Source: Clostridiaceae bacterium (GTDB taxonomy: Bacteria; Bacillota; Clostridia; Lachnospirales; Lachnospiraceae). From it: a stretch of 39,733 nucleotides of DNA. The translations under genes and the position numbers were made by a program. The stretch covers positions 1-39,733 of the forward strand of contig QXXC01000040.1 in assembly GCA_009911305.1 (NCBI GenBank), in the 5' to 3' direction. The notes under the pieces are model-generated. The model was given only the letters and a program-made list of their open reading frames with translations, was not told where the DNA came from and searched no databases. Positions 7,068-15,538 of this stretch are shown piece after piece. Position 1 is the first letter of the stretch, and every line of letters begins with the position of its first letter.

Positions 7068-8771
7068 TTATTCCGTCATGTCCGTATATACAAAGTTGTA
7101 GTCCAGGCCGACAAAGTATGCGCCCAGATTCTGCACGCGGTCTGATACCATGTACTGGATCTGGCGGAACTGGAGCGGCACCAGCGCGCCGTCCTCCAGA
7201 AGGGTCTTCTCGGCTTCAAACAGGTTATCCATGCGCTCCTTGCCCTTGGTGGTCTTGGAAGCGTCCAGATACTTGTCGTAAGTTTCGCTCTTATAGTTTA
7301 AATAGTTGTACCCGGAAGTGCTGTACCACAGCTCCAGATAGCTGTACGGATCGGAATAATCCGGCGCCCAGCCTGTCATGATGATGTCAAACTCGTCGCT
7401 GTCCGGAACGAGAAGCGCGTTTCTCGTTGCATACGGAACCATGTTGATCTCCACATTGATGCCGAGGTTGTTCTTCCACTGGTTGACCACCACCTCGGCC
7501 TCCTTCTTGGCCGCGTCATTGTCCGATACCACCAGCTTTAAGGTAATGTCAGACGCGCTGGAAAGATTTAACTCTGAAAGAGCCGCTTCCAGGTACTCCT
7601 GGGCCTTTTCCTGATCGCCGATCACAGGGAACGCCTCCAGCGGGTACTCGGTCCCATAATCGCCGTCCACGCCGTGCACCTGAGGGAGCACATAGCGCAG
7701 GTTCGGATCATAAAGGCCGCTGTGTGTCAGGAGGATATACTCCTCGCGGTTGATGGCGTAATTCATCGCCAGGCGCAGGTTTTTGTTGGCCAGATACTGG
7801 TTCTTGTGGTTTAAGGCCGCGTAGTCGTCCGAGCCGTTGTAATAGCTCAGCGTCTTTCCCTCATACTGGGGCGCGAGCTCGGTCGGAACCTCCACCAGAT
7901 CGAGATCGCCTGCATCAAACATGGAAACCGCGGTCGTCCTGTCCGCCACGGTCAGGATCTCCACGCCGTCCAGCTTCACCTTATCCGCGTCGTAATACGC
8001 CTCGTTCTTTGCCATCACGAGCTTGCCCTCGCCGTAAGCCGTCACCTTAAAGGGGCCGTTGTAGGCCTGCTTATCCGCGCCGCCGCCGAATTCCGCGCCG
8101 TACTTCTCAACCAGATCCTGGCGGACCGGGGCAAATGCGCTCATGCTCAGCATGCCAAGGAAATAGTCAGCCGGATTTTCCAGGGTAATTTCAAGCGTGT
8201 AGTCATCAATTGCCTTCACGCCCAGCTCCTCCAGCGGAAGCTCCTCTGCGCTGATTGCCGCGCCGTTTTTTAAGACCGCGCCAAGGTAGCTGGACGGACA
8301 GGCGGCCGCCGGATCGCACAGGCGGTGCATGCCGTACGCATAGTCATGCGCCGTCACGCCCACGCCGTCGCTCCATTTCGCATCCTCCCTCAAATGGAAG
8401 GTGTAAACCAGGCCGTCGTCGCTCACCTCGTAGCTCTGCGCTGTGGCCGGCTGGATGTCTCCCTGCACATTGCGGTACAGGCCGTCGTACAGATGATACG
8501 AAACCGTCGCATCCGCCACGGCGTTCGTCTTATTCGGATCGATCGTAGCGATATCCGCCGTGTAGGAAAAGCGCAGAACCTTGCTTCCCGGAGAAGCGGC
8601 CTGCCCGGAGGCGTCCCCTCCCGCGCTCCCCTGCTCTCCTGAAGGGGTATCAACCCCCCCTGCCTGGGGCGCAGCCGTTGATTCCACGGATGTGTTCGGT
8701 GTGGAACACCCTGCCGCGCAGACCGCCATCACAGCGGCCAGCCCGAATGCCAGCCATTTGTTCTTTCTCAT
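7068..8771 (-). CDS. oppA: Oligopeptide-binding lipoprotein OppA (SBP family 5)
   Basis: This 567-aa solute-binding protein captures peptides outside the membrane and hands them to OppBC. A lipoprotein signal peptide (residues 1-22) ends in the lipobox AAGC with Cys22 as the lipidation site, followed by a Ser/Gly/Ala-rich linker to about residue 65. The mature domain shows SBP_bac_5 features: YHLYDGLYR, DGLVYTFHLREDAKWSDG and a C-terminal GWAPDYSDP. The start has AAGGAGG at good spacing. It sits 24 bases after a Xaa-Pro peptidase gene, so import and breakdown of proline peptides are probably linked. Confidence 0.95.
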   Translation of the reverse strand: MRKNKWLAFGLAAVMAVCAAGCSTPNTSVESTAAPQAGGVDTPSGEQGSAGGDASGQAASPGSKVLRFSYTADIATIDPNKTNAVADATVSYHLYDGLYRNVQGDIQPATAQSYEVSDDGLVYTFHLREDAKWSDGVGVTAHDYAYGMHRLCDPAAACPSSYLGAVLKNGAAISAEELPLEELGVKAIDDYTLEITLENPADYFLGMLSMSAFAPVRQDLVEKYGAEFGGGADKQAYNGPFKVTAYGEGKLVMAKNEAYYDADKVKLDGVEILTVADRTTAVSMFDAGDLDLVEVPTELAPQYEGKTLSYYNGSDDYAALNHKNQYLANKNLRLAMNYAINREEYILLTHSGLYDPNLRYVLPQVHGVDGDYGTEYPLEAFPVIGDQEKAQEYLEAALSELNLSSASDITLKLVVSDNDAAKKEAEVVVNQWKNNLGINVEINMVPYATRNALLVPDSDEFDIIMTGWAPDYSDPYSYLELWYSTSGYNYLNYKSETYDKYLDASKTTKGKERMDNLFEAEKTLLEDGALVPLQFRQIQYMVSDRVQNLGAYFVGLDYNFVYTDMTE

Positions 8772-8795
8772 AACCTTTCCTCCTTTTCTTTTTTG

Positions 8796-9884
8796 TTAAA
8801 TCTCTATGAGCTCCTTTGTAGCGCTTATCAGGTTTTCATTTCCCGTTTCCGTGATGAGAAGCTGATCCTCGATCCGGATCCCGCCCCATCCCGGGATATA
8901 AATACCTGGTTCTACTGTCATTACATTTCCCGCGCGGATCATATCTGTCGAAGCCGGGCTCATAAAGGGCGTTTCATGTACAAACATGCCCACTCCGTGC
9001 CCAATCCCCGTATAATGCCAGGGAAGGTACTCCGTCCCCTCCAGGATCCGCCTTGACTCCTCGTAAGCCTCTGCGGCCGGGACGCCGTCCTTTAAAAATG
9101 CCTCGACTGCCTCCACCATCTGCTGCTCCAGCCTGTAAACCTCCCTCTGCCTGCCCGTGGCCCTTCCCACGACCACGGTCCGCGTCATGTCCGAGAGGTA
9201 GCCGTGATACTGGCAGCCGTAATCCATCAGCACCAGATCGCCGTATTCGATGGCCCTGGACGACGGGATCCCGTGCAGCAGGGATGTCCTGGGCCCGGAA
9301 ATGAGGATATTCCCGTAGGGCCTGGTGTCCGCGCCTTCCATCACCATATACATGGAAAGCCGGGACGCCAGCTCTTTTTCCGTAATGCCGATCCGGATAT
9401 CCTTTACGATCTTTTCAAAAGCCCGCGACGCGATATCGCACGCCGCACGCAGGCATTCGATCTCTTCCGGCCGCTTCACGGCCCGGAATCCCTCGATCAC
9501 ACCGTCAAACGGCGCGAGCTCGGCCTTCACCTCCGCCTCAAAGGAGCGGTACTCGGCAACCGTCATATGGCTTTCCTCAACGCCGATCGCAGAAAGCGCC
9601 TCCTCCCCGGCAATCTCCGCGACCGCCTTTCCCACGGATCCGCGGCTTCTCCACTCCACCAGCACGTAATCCGGGCATTCCAGGGACGCCTGCTCCATAT
9701 AACGCGGATCCGTGATAAAATACTTTTTACGGTTTGTTATCAGGAGAACGGAATCCTCTCCCGTATATCCGCTCACATATTTCACATTCACGGGGCGGCT
9801 GATCAACACGGCCTGCAACCCCGCCTGTTCCATTTGCTCCAATAAACGTTCCATATCCTCTGTTATGTACCTCCAGTCTGTCAT
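8796..9884 (-). CDS. M24 family Xaa-Pro peptidase
   Basis: A 362-aa cytoplasmic dimetal peptidase that removes or splits residues next to proline. The creatinase-like N-terminal domain covers residues 1-130. All five expected metal ligands are visible in the pita-bread domain: Asp in LMDYGCQYHGY, Asp in LSDMTRT, His in GIGHGVG, Glu in VMTVEPGIY and Glu in GGIRIEDQ. The ATG at 9884 lacks a clear ribosome binding site; a start at 9854 (MERLLEQ) follows AGAGGAT, so the true start is uncertain by ten codons. It lies between another M24 gene and oppA in the same unit and presumably digests imported peptides. Confidence 0.92.
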   Translation of the reverse strand: MTDWRYITEDMERLLEQMEQAGLQAVLISRPVNVKYVSGYTGEDSVLLITNRKKYFITDPRYMEQASLECPDYVLVEWRSRGSVGKAVAEIAGEEALSAIGVEESHMTVAEYRSFEAEVKAELAPFDGVIEGFRAVKRPEEIECLRAACDIASRAFEKIVKDIRIGITEKELASRLSMYMVMEGADTRPYGNILISGPRTSLLHGIPSSRAIEYGDLVLMDYGCQYHGYLSDMTRTVVVGRATGRQREVYRLEQQMVEAVEAFLKDGVPAAEAYEESRRILEGTEYLPWHYTGIGHGVGMFVHETPFMSPASTDMIRAGNVMTVEPGIYIPGWGGIRIEDQLLITETGNENLISATKELIEI

Positions 9885-9975
9885 TGTATGTCATGATACC
9901 AGGGTCAAAAGGTCGAAAATCCGATGCAGGCTTGCCCGCAGGAGGGTTTTTGAACCTGGGACCCGCCAAAAACAT

Positions 9976-9998
9976 GAAAAAGCAGCCCGATCCGGGCG
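9976..9998 (-). terminator. Weak terminator-like hairpin between the two M24 genes
   Basis: On the minus strand GCCCG, a three-base loop and CGGGC are followed after three bases by TTTTT. The stem is short, so partial termination or attenuation is more likely than a full stop. Confidence 0.4.
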
Positions 9999-10059
9999 GA
10001 TTTTGAATGTTTTTGAGGATTGCGGGAGTACAACATACGGAGCAATCCGGTATCAGAGG

Positions 10060-10079
10060 GGTCAAAAGACCTTTTGACC
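10060..10079. repeat. 20-bp palindrome downstream of the first M24 gene
   Basis: GGTCAAAAG and its reverse complement flank two bases. A second half-like copy (GGGTCAAAAGGTC) lies at 9902-9914. The pair could be an operator or part of a processed hairpin. The remainder of 9885-10095 holds nothing else that I recognise. Confidence 0.35.
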
Positions 10080-10095
10080 TCAACATCATGTCATT

Positions 10096-11400
10096 TCAGC
10101 CCAGAAAACCGCCCGGAAGCGGCTCGCGGCCCTGAGAAGACGGCTCCTTTCCGTCATCCGCCCTTCCCGCCATCACGGCCTCGATCGCGTCGATGCTCCT
10201 CGGCACTATGGCCGTTAAGTTCTCGCACCCGTCCTCTGTCACCAGGCAGTTGTCCTCCAGGCGGAAGCCAATCCCCCATTCCTCACAGTAGATTCCGATA
10301 TCCACACAGAACACCATACCCGGCTCTGTCACAGACGCGTCCACGAGATCATGGACATCCCAGCCCACATGATGCGCGCCGCCGTGCCAGATATAGCGCC
10401 CCACATCCTCATAGCGGCTGCACAGGCCGATGGCCTTTAGCTGCTCAAAATTAAATTCCCGGGCCAGGCGGTCCACATCCCCCATCGCCATACCGGGCCG
10501 GATGATGGAAAACATGTGCTCTGACGTATTGTACGCGCACTGGTAGAGCTGGCGCTGCCGCCCGGAAAAAACGCCGTTGCACGGCCACCCGCGGGAAACG
10601 TCATTGCACAGGCCGTCGTACTTGGCCCCCACGTCGTTTAAAACCATATCCCCGTCCTTTGCCTGGCCGGTATATTCATGATAATGGATGCAGAAATTAT
10701 TCTCACCTGCTGAAATGATGCTCGGAAATGCCGGCTCCGGCACGCCGCGCTGCGCCAGCGCATAGTCGAATTCCGCCTTGTACTGGTACTCGTACATGCC
10801 CGGCCTCGAAGCGCGCATCATAGCCACGATCCCGTCCCGCGTGATCTGCGCCGCCCGGCGCATGGCCTCGATCTCGCACGGCTGCTTGATCGTGCGCAGC
10901 CTCCGGATATGCGGGGAGAGATTGAAAAGCTGCACGGCCGGGGCCGCGCGGCGAATCCGCTCTGCCATGTAAAAGGCCTCCGTGTCCTCGTCCCCGGCCT
11001 GATCCTTATACAGATCCAGCGCCACATGGGCAAAACGCCCTCTCTTTAACAGGCCGTGCAGCGTTTCCAAAAGCCCGTCCGTAAAAGCCGTATGCTCGAT
11101 CCCGGACCGCTCCCTCGCCTCTGTCTCCCGCATCCGCTTTCCGCTCCAGCGCTCACCGTGTTCGTCCGGCGCAAGGATAAAAACCGTCTCCTTCACCCGT
11201 CCCTCGCTCTTCTCGGCCAAAAATACAAAGCCCTCGCGGTCAAGGCCCGTTAAGTAAACGAAATTCCGATCCGCATAAAACGGATAATCCTCATCCGCTG
11301 TCTTCTTCTTTGCATGGCCTGAAAACAGCAAAACCAGCGTATCCTCCGGCAGGGTTCTATAAAGCCTCTGTCTGTTGCCATAATGAAAGTCCTGCTTCAT
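10096..11400 (-). CDS. M24 family aminopeptidase P-like protein
   Basis: This 434-aa protein has an aminopeptidase P N-terminal domain (residues 1-165, with YPFYADRNFVYLTG) and an M24 catalytic domain. Visible ligand positions are Asp256, Asp267, His344 and Glu382. The position usually filled by Glu in the EPGIY motif is Asp367 (VDIGIY), and the usual D-x-T-R-T stretch reads NDVSRGWP. It may still bind two metals with altered activity. The last 30 residues form a Gly/Pro-rich tail beyond the usual end. AAAGGAG precedes the ATG. A strong promoter at 11466-11494 makes it the first gene of the peptidase-opp operon. Confidence 0.9.
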   Translation of the reverse strand: MKQDFHYGNRQRLYRTLPEDTLVLLFSGHAKKKTADEDYPFYADRNFVYLTGLDREGFVFLAEKSEGRVKETVFILAPDEHGERWSGKRMRETEARERSGIEHTAFTDGLLETLHGLLKRGRFAHVALDLYKDQAGDEDTEAFYMAERIRRAAPAVQLFNLSPHIRRLRTIKQPCEIEAMRRAAQITRDGIVAMMRASRPGMYEYQYKAEFDYALAQRGVPEPAFPSIISAGENNFCIHYHEYTGQAKDGDMVLNDVGAKYDGLCNDVSRGWPCNGVFSGRQRQLYQCAYNTSEHMFSIIRPGMAMGDVDRLAREFNFEQLKAIGLCSRYEDVGRYIWHGGAHHVGWDVHDLVDASVTEPGMVFCVDIGIYCEEWGIGFRLEDNCLVTEDGCENLTAIVPRSIDAIEAVMAGRADDGKEPSSQGREPLPGGFLG

Positions 11401-11465
11401 TGTATTTCCTGCTCCTTTAATTATCCATACTAAGTCTGAACCATTGTCTAATATGTAACAAGGTT

Positions 11466-11494
11466 ATTGTATAATTATTCAATAAAAAAGTCAA
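11466..11494 (-). promoter_or_regulatory. Sigma-A promoter of the M24-opp operon
   Basis: On the minus strand TTGACT (11489-11494), a 17-base spacer and TACAAT (11466-11471). It reads toward the M24 gene starting at 11400, leaving a leader of about 60 bases. It is divergent from the M13 promoter at 11651-11680. Confidence 0.75.
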
Positions 11495-11650
11495 TAAATG
11501 CGGGCGGGGTTTTTCAGATTTGGCTGCTGCTGCCGGGTTTGACCCAAGAGGGGGGGCCGCTGTCTGTGACCTTCACTCACAAAAAAACGCAAAGCCGGGG
11601 GCTGAACGGTTATGAGAGCCTGTCCATAAGCGCCCATTCCATCAAAACAG

Positions 11651-11680
11651 TTGACACTCCCATACAGCGCCCACTATAAT
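11651..11680 (+). promoter_or_regulatory. Sigma-A promoter of the M13 peptidase gene
   Basis: TTGACA at 11651-11656 and TATAAT at 11675-11680 are both perfect consensus, with an 18-base spacer. The predicted start of transcription is about 70 bases before the ATG at 11759. The rest of 11401-11758 has only this and the divergent promoter. Confidence 0.85.
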
Positions 11681-11758
11681 AGGCTCATGCATCACTCAGC
11701 CCCCTGTTTTGCAGGCGGTTTTATCTGAGAATATATGCGAAAAAAGGAGAACTCATTT

Positions 11759-13801
11759 ATGAAACGATCATTACTGGCGCTGCTCCTGGCCGTGCAGCTT
11801 GCGGTATTCACAGGCTGCGGCGCAGCGGGACAGAGCGGGCCAAAAAGCGGCCTGTCCGCAGAAGGCGGCGGAGTGCTGGGAGAAGAAGCGGACGCAGACG
11901 GACTGCGCTACCAGGACGATTACTATGAATTTATCAATAAGGATCTTCTGGAGCAAATCGAACTGTCCGCATCTGACGCACACTGGGACTGGTTCGGGGA
12001 GCTGGACATCGCAGCCGGCAATGAGATGGACGACATCATCCGCGGGCTGTCGCGGGATCGCACGGCCTTTGAAACCGGCTCCAGCGAGCAGAAAATACGG
12101 GATCTGTATGCATGCGTGTCCGATACAGAGAACCGCAATGAGACAGGGCTGGGTCCCCTGAAACCGCACCTTGACCGCATCCGGAATGCGCAGAGCATTG
12201 CGGAATACGTGGACGCCCTGGTGAGCTTAAGCGGCGAATACGGCTTCAGCAGCATCATCGGCGGGTACAGCATCATGCAGGACAAGGCGGACTCGGATCA
12301 GTATGCGGTCTATATGCTGTATGCCGATACCCTGATCGGCAGGGAATATATAGAGGGCGAAAGCACGCAGTCCTATGTCGCCCTGTATCAGGACTACATC
12401 AAAAACATGTTCCTGGAATTCGGCCTGGGAGAAGGCGAGGCGCAGAGCTCTGCGGATTCCGTCATGCGCCTGCTGCGCGATATCTGCGCCTCCACACTGA
12501 CCATCGAACAGTCGTATGATCCGTCCCTGACGTACAATGTTTATACTGCCGGGGAGCTTCAGGAGCTCTACACCAATGTGGATGTGGACAACATGCTGAA
12601 GGGCCTGCGGATCGACGGCCAGGACAAATATATTGTGATTGACGTGGAGCAGGCGAAAACCGTCAATTCCCTTCTGACCGAAGAGAATCTGGAGGCTCTG
12701 AAAGCCTACTCGACCTTTGTCCTGCTCAACGACGCCGCCGAATACGGGAGCACAGCCATGGCCAGGCTCTATAAGGGCATGGAAAACGCGCTGTACGGCA
12801 TTACGCAGGAATGGGATGATGAGGTGATCTGGCTGCGGCTGACGCAGGAGCTGCTGCCCTGGGATTTCGGCATGATCTATGTGGAAGAACATTTTTCACA
12901 GAAAGATAAAGAAAATGTGGAAGAAATCATCGCCCTGATCCTTGACGAATATGAATCCATTATCATGAAGCAGGACTGGATGAGCGAGGCGACAAAACAG
13001 AAAGCCGTCCGCAAGCTGGAAACCATGAATGTCAAAATCGGATATCCGGACGAGTGGCCGGAAGAAAAGGATATGATGCAGGTCACGCCTGTCTCTGAAG
13101 GCGGAAGCCTGATGTCCAATTTCATGAGGAGCATGAACGTCGGCGTCGAACACGGGCTCCGCCTTCTCGGCGGCAGGGCGGACAAAACCAAGTGGGACAT
13201 TCCCCCGCAGACGGTCAATGCCCTTTACGATCCGCTGAATAACGAGATTATCTTTCCCGCCGCGATCCTCCAGGCTCCGTTTTATGACCGCGAAAACAGC
13301 CGCGGCGCCAATATGGGCGGCATCGGCTTTGTGATCGCCCATGAAGTCACGCATGCCTTTGATTCCAGCGGCTCCTTATATGATGAATACGGCAACTACA
13401 GCAACTGGTGGACCGATGAGGAGCGGGAAGAATATCAGAGGCTTTCTCAGTCCATCATCGACTATTATCATCAGTATGAAATGATGGGCGTCCATGTAAA
13501 CGGCGAGCTGACCCTGGCGGAAAATATCGCTGACCTCGGCGCAGCGGCATGCATTGCCTCCATCCTGGACGGCGACAGGGAAGCCCTGGACGACGCATTC
13601 TCACAGATGGCATATAACTGGGCGGCTGAGGACACGGCGGACTTTATGCTGTACCTGCTGAGCACGGACACCCACGCGCCGAACAAGATCCGGGTGAACG
13701 CTGTGCTGAGCTCATGCGATGCCTTTTATGAGACGTATGAGATTGAGGAAACGGACGGCATGTATACAGCGCCGGAGAAACGGGTGGGGATCTGGCGGTG
13801 A
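11759..13801 (+). CDS. M13 (neprilysin/PepO) family zinc metallopeptidase lipoprotein
   Basis: A 680-aa secreted endopeptidase. The lipoprotein signal peptide MKRSLLALLLAVQLAVFTGC gives Cys20 as the anchor. The N-terminal M13 domain covers about residues 45-420. The catalytic zinc site HEVTH is at 528-532 and the third ligand is Glu588 in ENIADLG. The C-terminal tail carries the M13 substrate-pocket region, with NKIRVNAVLSS. The start at 11759 is preferred to 11735 because AAGGAGA lies between them at good spacing. It is the only long plus-strand gene in the middle of the window and has its own perfect-consensus promoter. Beside the opp operon it probably trims peptides outside the cell for uptake. 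Confidence 0.93.
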   Translation: MKRSLLALLLAVQLAVFTGCGAAGQSGPKSGLSAEGGGVLGEEADADGLRYQDDYYEFINKDLLEQIELSASDAHWDWFGELDIAAGNEMDDIIRGLSRDRTAFETGSSEQKIRDLYACVSDTENRNETGLGPLKPHLDRIRNAQSIAEYVDALVSLSGEYGFSSIIGGYSIMQDKADSDQYAVYMLYADTLIGREYIEGESTQSYVALYQDYIKNMFLEFGLGEGEAQSSADSVMRLLRDICASTLTIEQSYDPSLTYNVYTAGELQELYTNVDVDNMLKGLRIDGQDKYIVIDVEQAKTVNSLLTEENLEALKAYSTFVLLNDAAEYGSTAMARLYKGMENALYGITQEWDDEVIWLRLTQELLPWDFGMIYVEEHFSQKDKENVEEIIALILDEYESIIMKQDWMSEATKQKAVRKLETMNVKIGYPDEWPEEKDMMQVTPVSEGGSLMSNFMRSMNVGVEHGLRLLGGRADKTKWDIPPQTVNALYDPLNNEIIFPAAILQAPFYDRENSRGANMGGIGFVIAHEVTHAFDSSGSLYDEYGNYSNWWTDEEREEYQRLSQSIIDYYHQYEMMGVHVNGELTLAENIADLGAAACIASILDGDREALDDAFSQMAYNWAAEDTADFMLYLLSTDTHAPNKIRVNAVLSSCDAFYETYEIEETDGMYTAPEKRVGIWR

Positions 13802-13835
13802 GGGATAACCAGCGGGCTGTGAAAGCTTTGCGGCA

Positions 13836-13875
13836 GCGGGCCGGATGTGCATGGAAACATGCCCGCCCGGCCCGC
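13836..13875. terminator. Large hairpin between convergent genes
   Basis: GCGGGCCGG and CCGGCCCGC form a nine-pair GC stem. A nested GCATG/CATGC stem lies inside it. It sits between the M13 stop and the dltX stop, so it can serve both strands. Neither side has a true T run; the plus side continues ATTCTCTTT. Confidence 0.6.
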
Positions 13876-13885
13876 GCATTCTCTT

Positions 13886-14047
13886 TCAAAACTGATTATA
13901 AATAAACTCCGGCGCAGACGATAAGTCCGCATGCAAAAGATACAGGCATATGGCCGCCATGAAAATCCACAGCCTTACTCCATACCACACCGCATCTTTC
14001 GTGTCACTCTTCAGCGCTGTTTTGATAAAACTGATATACCGCCTCAT
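13886..14047 (-). CDS. dltX: DltX, small membrane protein of the D-alanylation system
   Basis: A 53-aa frame, short enough to be missed by ordinary gene calling. It starts with ATG AGG CGG at 14045-14047, inside the end of dltD in another frame, and runs 118 bases past the dltD stop. An amphipathic basic start (residues 1-20) is followed by one membrane helix (about 21-40, with VRLWIFMAAICLYLLH) and the C-terminal end APEFIYNQF. That ending is the diagnostic FIYNxF tail of DltX, the small partner of DltB and DltD whose C-terminal tyrosine is reported to carry D-alanine. AAGGATG lies about 12 bases before the ATG. In Bacilli dltX usually precedes dltA; here it is last. Confidence 0.85.
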   Translation of the reverse strand: MRRYISFIKTALKSDTKDAVWYGVRLWIFMAAICLYLLHADLSSAPEFIYNQF

Positions 14048-15194
14048 CCACATACACCCATCCTTTCCAGCCCAGATGCATCACATCCTTTAAAAAATAC
14101 GGCTCATACTCCTTCCCTGAAAAATCGGCCAGAGACACCTGATATTCCTCACAGATATCGCGTATCTTCTGATAATACCCCTCCCGATCCTCCTTCGGAA
14201 AACCGGTCCAGTCATACCACGTTCCATTCACCGGGATGCTGACAATCAGCGGCTCTATCCTCAGCTCCCGGCAGACGTCCAGAAACAGGCGCAGATCCCC
14301 GTATTCCGGGGAATCCATATAGCTGTCTTTCGCCTGGCTTCCTTTTCGCTGTTCCAGCGCGTCGCGCACATACGTATCGTAATACGCGTCATAAATATAA
14401 TACTCATTATTCGTACACGCCCTTTTTCCCGCCGCCTCCGCCTCCGGAAGAAGCGCCTGGAAATCCAGCTCCCTGACCGCAACCTGTTCCTGCGCGCCTG
14501 CGCCCGGCGTCGCCGTCCCTGTAGACTTCAGCGCTTTTGCCAGCGTATGGACCGCCTTTAAATCCGTAAACCGGCTGTAAAGCCCCATCTCCACCCGCTC
14601 TGCCAGATTCAGCGTGTGCTCCAGAACCACCCGCCTCACGTTCCGGATCCGTTCAAGCTGCGCCGGATCTGCTGTCAGCAGCGCTTCCATCCGCTCTGCC
14701 ACCCGTTTCTTTAACGGCCCGGAAATGGCCGGGTTCTTCATAAACGCGGTATACGCCTCCTCCGAAAAACGGCTCGCATACGTTTCCGGTGACAGATGGG
14801 CTTTGGTAAACCACTGAGGCGACAGGATCAGCACCGCCTTTTGGTTTTTGACATACGGCCCAAGCGCCCCTGCATTCACCGCATGGTGTATGCTCTGCAT
14901 ATAACCCCTTCCAATCAAAATCATATTGAAATCCGACTGCCCGTTCCGGAACAGATATCGCGGAAAGGCGGCAACATCCTCTGCGGCGAACAGTTCTGAC
15001 GATCCAAAGACCGGAATCGTCTGTTCCCCCAAAACCAGCTCCATGGCCTCCATACAGGAATTGCGCTCATCCACATTCTGATACATCAGCTCCACCCGAC
15101 AGTCTCTCAGCTTCCTCAAATCATGCCAGTACAGGCCCGCTGCCGCCGCAAAAAGGCAGAGCGCCGCCGTCAGAGCGGCTGCTATCCGTTTCAT
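14004..15194 (-). CDS. dltD: DltD, D-alanyl transfer protein
   Basis: A 396-aa protein with one N-terminal membrane anchor (residues 4-22) and an extracellular SGNH-hydrolase-like domain. The nucleophile motif is GSSEL at 64-68, and the Asp/His pair is in KDVMHLGWKGW about 20 residues before the end, both typical of DltD. DltD moves D-alanine from the membrane carrier (DltB/DltX) to the final polymer outside the cell. An unusual Thr/Gly/Ala-rich stretch near residues 225-240 looks like a flexible insertion. Its ATG overlaps the dltC stop by four bases. Confidence 0.92.
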   Translation of the reverse strand: MKRIAAALTAALCLFAAAAGLYWHDLRKLRDCRVELMYQNVDERNSCMEAMELVLGEQTIPVFGSSELFAAEDVAAFPRYLFRNGQSDFNMILIGRGYMQSIHHAVNAGALGPYVKNQKAVLILSPQWFTKAHLSPETYASRFSEEAYTAFMKNPAISGPLKKRVAERMEALLTADPAQLERIRNVRRVVLEHTLNLAERVEMGLYSRFTDLKAVHTLAKALKSTGTATPGAGAQEQVAVRELDFQALLPEAEAAGKRACTNNEYYIYDAYYDTYVRDALEQRKGSQAKDSYMDSPEYGDLRLFLDVCRELRIEPLIVSIPVNGTWYDWTGFPKEDREGYYQKIRDICEEYQVSLADFSGKEYEPYFLKDVMHLGWKGWVYVDEAVYQFYQNSAEE

Positions 15195-15427
15195 CGCTCC
15201 AGTCTCCCCCGGATCAGCCCGATGATTTTCTCAGGCGTATCCACATCTTCCCGTCCGATCTCTGACGGCGGCAAAATGAGCCCGAACCGATCCTCAATCT
15301 CAAACAACAGCTCCGCAAACGTAAGAGAATCCAAAAGCCCTGTTTCAAAAAGCCTCACTCCGCGATCCTCCCTTACCATATCATCCTCACAAACCTCTGC
15401 CAGCATATCCAGAATCTTCTCTTCCAT
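15191..15427 (-). CDS. dltC: DltC, D-alanyl carrier protein
   Basis: A 78-aa acyl-carrier-type protein. The phosphopantetheine attachment serine is in GLLDSLTF (residues 31-38), the usual DSL motif. The protein is acidic with helical periodicity, as in DltC. It accepts D-alanine from DltA as a thioester and presents it to DltB. AGGAG precedes the start. A gap of 111 bases separates it from dltB, larger than the other spacings in this operon, and I see no clear gene or terminator in that gap. It overlaps dltD by four bases. Confidence 0.9.
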   Translation of the reverse strand: MEEKILDMLAEVCEDDMVREDRGVRLFETGLLDSLTFAELLFEIEDRFGLILPPSEIGREDVDTPEKIIGLIRGRLER

Positions 15428-15538
15428 CTCTCCTGCAACCTCACTTTCTTATAATAAATACATATAGAAACCAAAAACACAGCCGCTCTGACAGCCTGAA
15501 TTCATGTTCGATCCAGCCAGTCATTCTCTTCTGAACGG

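Noticed and set aside
12227..12892. 221-codon minus-strand open frame
   Set aside because: Antisense to the M13 peptidase, with no start signal or family features.
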